Positions 42,199-48,707 of a stretch of 64,000 nucleotides of DNA are shown here, in pieces (the stretch's first letter is position 1; each line of letters opens with the position of its first letter). The notes under the pieces are model-generated. The model was given only the letters and a program-made list of their open reading frames with translations, was not told the origin of the DNA and did no database searches. Both the position numbers and the translations under genes were made by a program. The stretch is from Chakrabartyella piscis (GTDB taxonomy: Bacteria > Bacillota > Clostridia > Lachnospirales > Anaerotignaceae), in contig CP092441.1 of NCBI GenBank assembly GCA_030067835.1, positions 682,001 to 746,000 on the forward strand. Direction: 5' to 3'.

Positions 42199-43446
42199 TT
42201 AACCCAAATCATGTACAAACAAACCGCTTCTCAGTTTTGGTTCGAACCATGTGGATTTTGGTGGCATAACCAAGCCAGCATCTGCAACCTTCATCAATTC
42301 ATCCATGGAAGTTGGGAACATGGAGAAAGCAACTGCCATTTCACCAGAGTCTACACGTTTTTCCAATTCACCCAAACCACGCATACCACCAACAAAATCA
42401 ATGCGTTTGTCCACACGTGGATCACCAATTGCAAGGATTGGTTCCAAAACTTCTTTTTGCAAAATGGAAACATCCAAGCTCAAAATTGGATCGTCTACAA
42501 GAATATCTTCTTGTGCAGTCAGTGCATACCAAGAACCATCCAAATACATACCAAATTGGTGTTGCATAGTAGGTCTATATTGACCTCTACCTGTGTATGG
42601 AAGTACGTAGAATTTCTTGGAAAGCTTAGCCAACAACTCGTCTACGCTATGACCATTCAAATCTTTCACCACACGGTTATAATCCATAATATACAACTCG
42701 TCTGCTGGGAACAAAACAGAAAGATAGTAGTTGAATTCTTCTTCTCCTGTGTAATCAGGGTTTGCTTCACGTTTTTGCAAAGCCACTTTTACAGCAGATG
42801 CGTTTCTATGGTGACCATCAGCAATGTAGAGGTTTTCCACTTCTTTGAAGGCATTCACCAAAAGACCGATTTCGGTATCGCTATCCATAACCCAAACTTT
42901 GTGACCAATGCCATCTTCGGACACAAAATCATAGATGGGTGCTTGTGCTGTCATCCAACCAGAAATGATGGATTGTGCCACAGCATTGCCTTTGTATGCC
43001 AAGAAAATTGGACCTGTGTTTGCGTTCAAAGTTGCCACGTGACGAATACGATCTGCTTCTTTATCAGCACGAGTGAATTCATGTTTTTTGATGGTTTCGT
43101 CCAAGTATTCATCAACAGATGTACAAGTTACAAGACCTGTTTGCACTTTATCATCCATAGTGAGTTGATAGATGTACAAATTTGGCATTTCATCTTGAAT
43201 GAACACACCTTCTGCAATCATACGTTCCATGTTTTCTTTTGCTTTTGCATAAACAGCATCGCTATAGATGTCGGTACCTTCTGGCAAGTCGATTTCTGCT
43301 TTGTCTACATGCAAGAAAGAATGTGGTTTGCCTATAGCCATTTCTTTTGCTTCTGCACTATTCATAACATCATATGGAAGTGCTGCAACTGCTTCTGCGT
43401 ATTGTGTATCTGGGCGAATCCCCAAGAATGGTCTAATGGTAGCCAT
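42199..43446 (-). CDS. DUF1015-family protein of the serine operon
   Basis: A 415-residue protein with DUF1015 hallmarks: MATIRPFLGIRPD at the N-terminus, LPYDVMNSAEAKE, SFLHVDK, RADKEADRIRH, GPIFLAYK, YIADGHHRNASAV (about 213) and the YNRVVKDL segment. The function is not established. It is commonly found beside serA/serC in Clostridia, and it starts only one base after the serA stop here, so it is probably co-translated. AGGAGG precedes its start. Confidence 0.9.
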   Translation of the reverse strand: MATIRPFLGIRPDTQYAEAVAALPYDVMNSAEAKEMAIGKPHSFLHVDKAEIDLPEGTDIYSDAVYAKAKENMERMIAEGVFIQDEMPNLYIYQLTMDDKVQTGLVTCTSVDEYLDETIKKHEFTRADKEADRIRHVATLNANTGPIFLAYKGNAVAQSIISGWMTAQAPIYDFVSEDGIGHKVWVMDSDTEIGLLVNAFKEVENLYIADGHHRNASAVKVALQKREANPDYTGEEEFNYYLSVLFPADELYIMDYNRVVKDLNGHSVDELLAKLSKKFYVLPYTGRGQYRPTMQHQFGMYLDGSWYALTAQEDILVDDPILSLDVSILQKEVLEPILAIGDPRVDKRIDFVGGMRGLGELEKRVDSGEMAVAFSMFPTSMDELMKVADAGLVMPPKSTWFEPKLRSGLFVHDLG

Positions 43447-43447
43447 A

Positions 43448-44629
43448 TTATTTTTCCTCCTTATTCAACAAACGAACGTTGATGACACTATTGATTGCAT
43501 ACAAATCATTGATCAAGCTGGTTTCGTCTTCAGGTAAACTATCGCAAACAATCAAGTTGTACGCCAAATCACCTTTGGAGTTGTTCACCAATTTGTCGAT
43601 ATTGATACAATGTTTTGTGAACACAGCACCCAATTGACCAATCATGTTGACAATATTTTTATGACAAACAGCAATACGAGGTTTGCCATTGTATGGTACA
43701 GTACAATTTGGGAAATTGACAGAGTTTTTTACATTTCCATAGTACAAATAATCACGCAATTCCTCTGCAACCATAATGGCACAGTTTTCTTCAGATTCTG
43801 GTGTTGATGCACCCAAATGAGGTGTCATAATCACATTGTCATTGCCCATAAATTCAGCAGCAGGGAAATCAGTTACGTAACGAGCCAATTTACCAGTTGC
43901 AATGGCTTTCAACACTGCTTCGTTGTCTACCAAACCACCACGAGCAAAGTTCAACAAACGAGTGCCATCTTTTGCATGTGCAAGAACGCTTTCGTTGATG
44001 GTGTGTTTTGTGCTTTCCAAAAGTGGAATATGTAAGGTGATGTAATCGCTTTTTGCAACCACATCTTCAATGCTATCTGCTTTTTCCACTGCTGGAGAAA
44101 GATGCCATGCAGATTCCAAAGAAAGATATGGGTCATAGCCCACAACATCCATACCCAAGTCAAGGGCAGCATTTGCCACCAAAACGCCAATGGCACCCAA
44201 GCCAATGACACCCAAGGTTTTGCCCATGATTTCAGGTCCAATGTAGTTCTTTTTGCCAGCTTCTACAGCTTTGTCCAAGTTTTCTGCACCTTCCAAAGAT
44301 TGAATCCATTTGGAACCAGCAACAATTCTTCTGGAAGAAATGAACAAACCGGAAAGCACCAATTCTTTTACAGCATTTGCGTTGCCACCAGGTGCATTGA
44401 ACACAGGAATGCCACGTTCTGTACAACGATCTACAGGAACATTGTTTGTGCCAGCACCAGCACGTGCAACTGCCATCAAACTCTCATTCAATTCCATTTT
44501 GTGCATATCAAAGCTACGTAAGATGATACCTTGTGGATCTTGGGCAGCATCGTTGATGATGAAGTCTCTTTTTGGTAGTTTTTTGAGACCTGTTGGTGCA
44601 ATGTTATTTAAAGTACGAATGGTATACAT
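43448..44629 (-). CDS. serA: D-3-phosphoglycerate dehydrogenase
   Basis: A 393-residue NAD-dependent enzyme that begins serine synthesis. The substrate domain is followed by the Rossmann motif LGVIGLGAIGVLVANAAL (about 140), VGYDPYLS, LLNFARGGLVDNEAVL with the catalytic Arg, and MTPHLGAST with the catalytic His. A C-terminal ACT-like domain (about 320-393) may give feedback control by serine. Second gene of serC-serA-DUF1015. Confidence 0.95.
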   Translation of the reverse strand: MYTIRTLNNIAPTGLKKLPKRDFIINDAAQDPQGIILRSFDMHKMELNESLMAVARAGAGTNNVPVDRCTERGIPVFNAPGGNANAVKELVLSGLFISSRRIVAGSKWIQSLEGAENLDKAVEAGKKNYIGPEIMGKTLGVIGLGAIGVLVANAALDLGMDVVGYDPYLSLESAWHLSPAVEKADSIEDVVAKSDYITLHIPLLESTKHTINESVLAHAKDGTRLLNFARGGLVDNEAVLKAIATGKLARYVTDFPAAEFMGNDNVIMTPHLGASTPESEENCAIMVAEELRDYLYYGNVKNSVNFPNCTVPYNGKPRIAVCHKNIVNMIGQLGAVFTKHCINIDKLVNNSKGDLAYNLIVCDSLPEDETSLINDLYAINSVINVRLLNKEEK

Positions 44630-44644
44630 GATAATCTCCTATTT

Positions 44645-44670
44645 TGCGGAAGGGGAAACCCCTCCCCTAC
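44645..44670 (-). repeat. Variable-stem hairpin repeat between serC and serA
   Basis: Minus-strand reading: CGTAGGGGAGGGG-TTT-CCCCTTCCG. Confidence 0.75.
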
Positions 44671-44708
44671 GAATTTTTCGGTTGTATTTGAATCATATAC
44701 TATCTATT

Positions 44709-45794
44709 TTATTGGTTACGTGCTTCGAAATCTTTCATCAAAGCAACCAATTTTTCTACACCTTCTTTTGGCATTGCATTGTACATACTTGCACGCATAC
44801 CGCCAACAATTCTATGACCTTTGAGGTTTACAAGACCTGCATCGGTTGCTTCTTGGATAAATGCTTTGTTGAGCTCATTTGTAGGCAAAACAAATGGTGC
44901 ATTCATCATAGAACGATCTTTTTCCACAACAGTGCCTTTGAACAATTTGGAGCTGTCCAAGTAGTCATAAAGTAAAGCTGCTTTTTCTTCGTTGATTTTT
45001 TGGATTGCAGAAACGCCACCTTGTGCTTTCACCCATTCAAATACAAGACCCATGAAATAGATGCCATATGTAGGTGGTGTATTGTAAAGGGAATCATTTT
45101 TTGCATGGATATCATAACGCAACATGGTTGGTGTGAAATCCATATGATTGCCAAGCAAGTCTTCTCTGATGATGACAACGGTGACACCAGCAGGACCAAG
45201 GTTTTTTTGTGCTCCAGCGTAAAGAATGCCGAACTTGGAAACATCAATATCTTCAGACAAAATGGAAGAGGACATATCCCCAACCAAAGGTACATCACCT
45301 GTATCTGGAAGTTCTGTATATCTAGCACCATAAACGGTATTGTTGAGTGTAATGTAGAAATAATCTGCATCTTTTGAGAAAGTAGCAGGGTCAAGTTCTG
45401 GAATGTGGTTGTACAAGGAATCTTCAGAAGATGCCACAACATTCACTTCACCATATTTTGCAGCTTCTTCTGCTGCTTTTTTTGCCCATTGACCTGTAAT
45501 CACATAATCTGCTTTTTTGTTTTTGCCCATAAGGTTCAAAGGAATCATTGCAAATTGTGTGGAACCGCCACCTTGCAAGAACAAGATTTTGTAATTGTCT
45601 GGAATGTGCATCAAATCTTTGAGATCTGCTTTTGCTTTTGCCAATATGGTTTCAAACATTTGTGATCGATGGCTCATTTCCATAACAGACATACCACATG
45701 AAGGGTATGATACCAATTCTGATTGTGCTTTTTCCAATACTGAAAGTGGCAACATAGATGGTCCTGCTGAAAAGTTAAATACTCGATTTTCCAT
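44709..45794 (-). CDS. serC: Phosphoserine aminotransferase
   Basis: A 361-residue PLP enzyme converting 3-phosphohydroxypyruvate to phosphoserine. Motifs: VFNFSAGPSMLP (4-15), EMSHRS, LQGGGSTQFAMIP (PLP phosphate), GDMSSSILS, and the PLP lysine in YAGAQKNLGPAGV (about 198). HNNT-type region reads NNTVYGARY. TAGGAGG lies 9 bases before ATG 45794; a 20-codon extension is not supported. Confidence 0.96.
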   Translation of the reverse strand: MENRVFNFSAGPSMLPLSVLEKAQSELVSYPSCGMSVMEMSHRSQMFETILAKAKADLKDLMHIPDNYKILFLQGGGSTQFAMIPLNLMGKNKKADYVITGQWAKKAAEEAAKYGEVNVVASSEDSLYNHIPELDPATFSKDADYFYITLNNTVYGARYTELPDTGDVPLVGDMSSSILSEDIDVSKFGILYAGAQKNLGPAGVTVVIIREDLLGNHMDFTPTMLRYDIHAKNDSLYNTPPTYGIYFMGLVFEWVKAQGGVSAIQKINEEKAALLYDYLDSSKLFKGTVVEKDRSMMNAPFVLPTNELNKAFIQEATDAGLVNLKGHRIVGGMRASMYNAMPKEGVEKLVALMKDFEARNQ

Positions 45795-45838
45795 AATAAT
45801 AAGCCTCCTAAAATGTTTGTAGTATAGTTTCATTTGTC

Positions 45839-45902
45839 TTTGACATATGGTCAAATGTACAAATCATAAATAAAATTATAACACTTCAGAAAAAACCGTC
45901 AA
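45839..45902 (-). promoter_or_regulatory. Promoter and operator-like palindrome of the serine operon
   Basis: Minus strand TTGACG (45902-45897), 16-bp spacer, perfect TATAAT (45880-45875). Downstream in the leader TTTGAC-CATAT-GTCAAA (45855-45839) is a perfect 6-bp inverted repeat that could bind a repressor. No T-box fits in the 75-nt leader. Confidence 0.65.
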
Positions 45903-46118
45903 TAAAAAATAGGAAGTTTTTTGATGGTTTTTGAAAGTTTGGTGAAAGGGGATAAAAGATTGGCACCTTAGAGGAAAAGACTGTTACTTTTTTTGGCAGA
46001 AAACTGGTTGTGGAGTGAAAAAAGTGTGTGATGGGATTCACAAACATCATACTTGAAATGAAGGACACACTTATAGGAGTACTGTAGGTTTTATGGCAAT
46101 ACAAAAGAGAAGAAGATC

Positions 46119-46339
46119 GCTTCTATCCTCTGCGTGTCGAAAAAGCCGACACGCTAACTCGAAATCAGGATTTCGAGTTGTAGATATAGGCAAAAAAGAC
46201 GATTTCCTCGTACAAGTGCTTCTACAAAGCACCTAGAAATCGCTTTTGTCCTCGACGAAATGCGATTCCGCCTGCGGATAAAAGTCTGCGACGCCAAAAG
46301 AAAAAAGATTTTAGTTTTTTGACAGTCTGAGGATAGAAG
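46119..46339. other. Hairpin array between serC and the lysis module
   Basis: Outer arms CTTCTATCCTC (46120-46130) and GAGGATAGAAG (46329-46339) enclose four stems: GCGTGTCG/CGACACGC (46132-46154), AACTCGAAATC/GATTTCGAGTT (46156-46179), a longer GACGATTTC...GAAATCGC arm (46198-46243) and CGCATTTCG-like/CGCCTGCG pairing (about 46250-46295). A further perfect stem AGGATAGAA/TTCTATCCT lies at 46330-46353. No ORF. It could be a palindromic element or a structured RNA; the rest of the gap to serC (45903-46118) is AT-rich and featureless. Confidence 0.55.
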
Positions 46340-46407
46340 AAAGATTCTATCCTGTCAGTGTAGTATATTTGATTTTTGATTTGTGTAGCAAAATTGCAAT
46401 GAACAGT

Positions 46408-46620
46408 TTAGCTCAATTCTGCTGCCAAAAGGGAAACGTCTGTAGCAAAATCATTTCTTTGGATGTGTCTCAGCTCATGTTCCAAGGCTTCTTTTTGCAT
46501 TTCCACCGACAATTTGCTGTTGATGTATATATTGAAAAAACCATTGTCATCTTCCACAGTAACACCTCGTGTACGTGTAGGTAAATCCAAATAGCGTACC
46601 ATATAACCGATATCAATCAA
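46408..46620 (-). CDS. Minimal ImmA/IrrE-type (M78) metalloprotease
   Basis: A 70-residue protein overlapping the repressor gene by 8 bp. EALEHELRHIQRNDF contains an intact HExxH zinc-protease motif (HELRH), and DDNGFFNIYINSKLSVEMQ before it is usual in small phage ImmA proteins. It is much shorter than full ImmA (about 170 residues). The TTG start at 46620 keeps the overlap; ATG 46602 is an alternative. ImmA-type proteases cleave their partner repressor when triggered, here presumably the adjacent XRE protein. Confidence 0.72.
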   Translation of the reverse strand: MIDIGYMVRYLDLPTRTRGVTVEDDNGFFNIYINSKLSVEMQKEALEHELRHIQRNDFATDVSLLAAELS

Positions 46621-46981
46621 CTCCCTTTAATGCTTCGATAATTTTAACTGTTTTCAAAATATCTTCTGTGGTTGCATTTCTGGACACAGAAAAAAGAGTA
46701 CGCATTTCTGGTCTGGTTTTCAATTCCTCCAAAACTGCATAGGCTTCTTCATCCAAAATCAATTGGTGTTTGTTGGATTGTGAGAAATTTTGTCCAGTGA
46801 TGAGATATTCAGAAGAAACTTGGAAGAAATCAGACAAATCATGGAGCAATTTTGCATTGGGTGTAGATTTAGCCCATTTGGAAGATGCACCACTGCTGAT
46901 TCCCAATCGTTTTTCCAGTTCTCCTTGTGTGATATTGTGTGCTTTACAAAGTTCTTTGACACGATCTAGTAATGTTGACAT
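46613..46981 (-). CDS. XRE-family phage-type repressor
   Basis: A 122-residue protein with a Cro/C1 helix-turn-helix at about 18-60 (NITQGELEKRLGISSGASSKWA, split around QGELEKRLG...SGASSKW) and a C-terminal segment suited to oligomerisation or cleavage (LEELKTRPEMRTLFSVSRNAT). ATG 46981 has GGAGG seven bases upstream. It is transcribed away from the lysis genes, across a region with five similar 14-bp palindromes, so it most likely represses both directions. ImmR (ICEBs1) and related prophage repressors are the nearest functional models. Confidence 0.88.
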   Translation of the reverse strand: MSTLLDRVKELCKAHNITQGELEKRLGISSGASSKWAKSTPNAKLLHDLSDFFQVSSEYLITGQNFSQSNKHQLILDEEAYAVLEELKTRPEMRTLFSVSRNATTEDILKTVKIIEALKGVD

Positions 46982-47025
46982 GGGGAACCTCCTTCTTAAT
47001 AAACTGAAAATATTCTGTAAAAACA

Positions 47026-47053
47026 TTGACAAACTGAAAAAAATCAGTATAAT
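47026..47053 (+). promoter_or_regulatory. Rightward (lysis) promoter with operator in the spacer
   Basis: Perfect TTGACA (47026-47031) and perfect TATAAT (47048-47053) with a 16-bp spacer. Operator 47034-47047 occupies almost the whole spacer, so a bound repressor would block polymerase. Confidence 0.8.
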
Positions 47054-47122
47054 AAAAGAGTAAACACTGAAAATATTCAGAATGCATTGAATTTACAGAA
47101 AAATATCTTTGTCGATACATCA

Positions 47123-47151
47123 ATAATAGAATATATTCAGAAAAACGTCAA
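47123..47151 (-). promoter_or_regulatory. Leftward (repressor) promoter with operator in the spacer
   Basis: Minus strand TTGACG (47151-47146), 17-bp spacer, TATTAT (47128-47123). Operator 47127-47140 overlaps the -10 and spacer, consistent with autorepression. It lies upstream of (to the right of) the rightward promoter, so the two transcripts overlap face-to-face. Confidence 0.6.
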
Positions 47152-47194
47152 GTGATTTTAGAAAATTTTCAGACAAAAGGAAGGAGGAATCTAT

Positions 47195-47443
47195 ATGACA
47201 TGGGAAATTGTAGTGGGACTTGCAACTTTGATGGGGTTGTTTGCATCTGTCATCAAACCAATGATTACATTGACCAATGCCATTACACAGCTCAATAGCA
47301 ATTTTGAGAACTTGGCAAGTCAATTTCGTGATTTTGATACAGAAAATAGCAACAGCCACAAACGTCTATGGACACACAATGAAAAACAAGATGTGTTGTT
47401 GCAAAAACAAGAAAGACGCATCCATGACTTGGATGGCTTGTAA
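47195..47443 (+). CDS. Phage-type membrane protein preceding the holin (XhlA-like)
   Basis: An 82-residue protein with one N-terminal membrane helix (IVVGLATLMGLFASVI) and a charged coiled-coil tail (SHKRLWTHNEKQDVLLQKQERRI). This layout is common in Firmicute phages just before the holin, and resembles XhlA-type lysis accessory proteins. AAGGAGGAAT precedes its start. It is the first gene of the rightward lysis transcript. Confidence 0.72.
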   Translation: MTWEIVVGLATLMGLFASVIKPMITLTNAITQLNSNFENLASQFRDFDTENSNSHKRLWTHNEKQDVLLQKQERRIHDLDGL

Positions 47444-47503
47444 CCAATGATTTTAGAACGCATATTATATGGTAGATACAGAAGGAATAGAAGGAGGGAT
47501 TAG

Positions 47504-47845
47504 ATGGAATTTTTAGCAAACAATGGATATTGGATTTTGGCAGCAGTGATTGCAATTGCCTTTGCAGGTGTGGCAATTTGGAAGTTTAGCCAGTTGCCAA
47601 GTGCAGAACAAGTGGCACAAGTAAAGGTATGGTTGTTGGAGGCATGTACGCAAGTAGAAAAGGAGCTTACCAGTGAAGCAGGAAAAGACAAATTACAATT
47701 GGTTTACACAAGATTTGAGCAACAATTTCCAAGAGTGGCATTGGCAGTATCGTTTGAGACATTTTCAAAGTGGGTAGATTCCGCTTTGGAAGAATTGAAA
47801 GAAGCGTTAGAAAGTGATACCAATAAAGAGGAGGAAGTAGTATGA
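47504..47845 (+). CDS. Phage holin, LL-H family
   Basis: A 113-residue protein with one N-terminal membrane helix (about 8-27), followed by a cytoplasmic part with the LLH-holin pattern VKVWLLEACTQVEKEL, LQLVYTRFEQQFP and VSFETFSKWVDSALEELKEAL. Holins form membrane lesions that let the endolysin reach the wall. It overlaps the endolysin gene by 4 bp (ATGA). Confidence 0.82.
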   Translation: MEFLANNGYWILAAVIAIAFAGVAIWKFSQLPSAEQVAQVKVWLLEACTQVEKELTSEAGKDKLQLVYTRFEQQFPRVALAVSFETFSKWVDSALEELKEALESDTNKEEEVV

Positions 47846-48483
47846 CATTGACCAATATTGGATTGGTGGAATTTGCCAAACAAAAAATGGGTACCGCTTA
47901 TGTCTATGGTATGAAGGGCACAGTGATGACCCAACAAAATTACAACTATTTGCAAAGAATATATGGAACAGAATACGTTTGGTTGTCAGATGAACGTAAG
48001 GTTGGTGAAATTTGTGTGGATTGTAGTGGTTTGATTTCTTGGTATACTACAGTCACCAAAAGCTCTACCCAGTTCAAAACAGAATCTGCACCACAACCCA
48101 TTGCAACCATTGCAGATGCACCCATTGGTGTTGCTGTTTGGCGTCAAGGACACATTGGTATTTATATCGGTGATGGAGAAATTATCGAAGCACGTGGCAG
48201 TGCCTATGGTGTGGTACAAACAAAGGTATCCGAAAGAGATTTTACACATTGGTTTTATATTACAGGCATTGTGTATAGTAATGAAGAAGATGAGGAGGAA
48301 TATGTCGTGGAGAACATTACAGTTATTGTAGATGATGTGGAAGTGGAAATGGAAGGGATTTTTGTAGATGGTACAAATTATGTGAAAATTCGTGATTTGG
48401 CAAATGCACTTGGTGTGGAAATTGGAAACAAAGGTGCAATTCCTGTTTTGTCACTGCCAAAAGTAGAAGGTAGCGAAGTATAA
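47842..48483 (+). CDS. NlpC/P60-type endolysin with stalk-like C-terminal module
   Basis: A 213-residue cell-wall hydrolase without a signal peptide, as expected for a holin-dependent endolysin. The peptidase domain (1-135) has the catalytic Cys in EICVDCSGLISWY (about 57) and the His in WRQGHIGIYIG (about 102), followed by IIEARG. The C-terminal part (about 150-213), including GTNYVKIRDLANALGVEIG, resembles the stalk modules of the two secreted proteins encoded at 25.9-28.3 kb and may anchor it to the wall. A terminator follows. Confidence 0.88.
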   Translation: MTLTNIGLVEFAKQKMGTAYVYGMKGTVMTQQNYNYLQRIYGTEYVWLSDERKVGEICVDCSGLISWYTTVTKSSTQFKTESAPQPIATIADAPIGVAVWRQGHIGIYIGDGEIIEARGSAYGVVQTKVSERDFTHWFYITGIVYSNEEDEEEYVVENITVIVDDVEVEMEGIFVDGTNYVKIRDLANALGVEIGNKGAIPVLSLPKVEGSEV

Positions 48484-48509
48484 GAAAAGAAGTATCAGCA
48501 ATGACAATA

Positions 48510-48542
48510 GACGTACAGTGCAATTTGGCTGTACGTTTTTTA
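48510..48542 (+). terminator. Terminator of the lysis module
   Basis: ACGTACAG (48511-48518) / CTGTACGT (48529-48536), then T5. Confidence 0.85.
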
Positions 48543-48707
48543 TATGTGGCGAAATCATAAGATGTTTTTATGAGGACAATTTGATGAAGATGTGAATTCT
48601 ATTTTTATGAGGGGATATGTGACATGTTTTCATTGACGAGGAAGTCGAAATGTGTCAAACTAGGAATAGTTGTGACAAAATGATTCATGGAACTTAGGAG
48701 GATTGAA

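Larger units (their letters stand above)
47004..47172. promoter_or_regulatory. Five-operator control region of the lysis module
   Basis: Five 14-bp sites fit CTGAAAATATTCAG: 47004-47017 (CTGAAAATATTCTG), 47034-47047 (CTGAAAAAAATCAG), 47067-47080 (exact), 47127-47140 (TAGAATATATTCAG) and 47159-47172 (TAGAAAATTTTCAG). Spacing start-to-start is 30, 33, 60 and 32 bp, close to three or six helical turns. They lie between the divergent repressor and lysis genes. Confidence 0.8.

Noticed and set aside
42193-43482. Open 429-codon plus-strand frame
   Set aside because: It lies wholly opposite the DUF1015 gene, which matches a known family; the opposite frame is Cys/His/Phe-rich with no motif.
46408-48542. 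Complete prophage
   Set aside because: Only regulatory and lysis genes are present; both flanks are housekeeping or unrelated genes and no integrase, att repeat or structural gene is seen.
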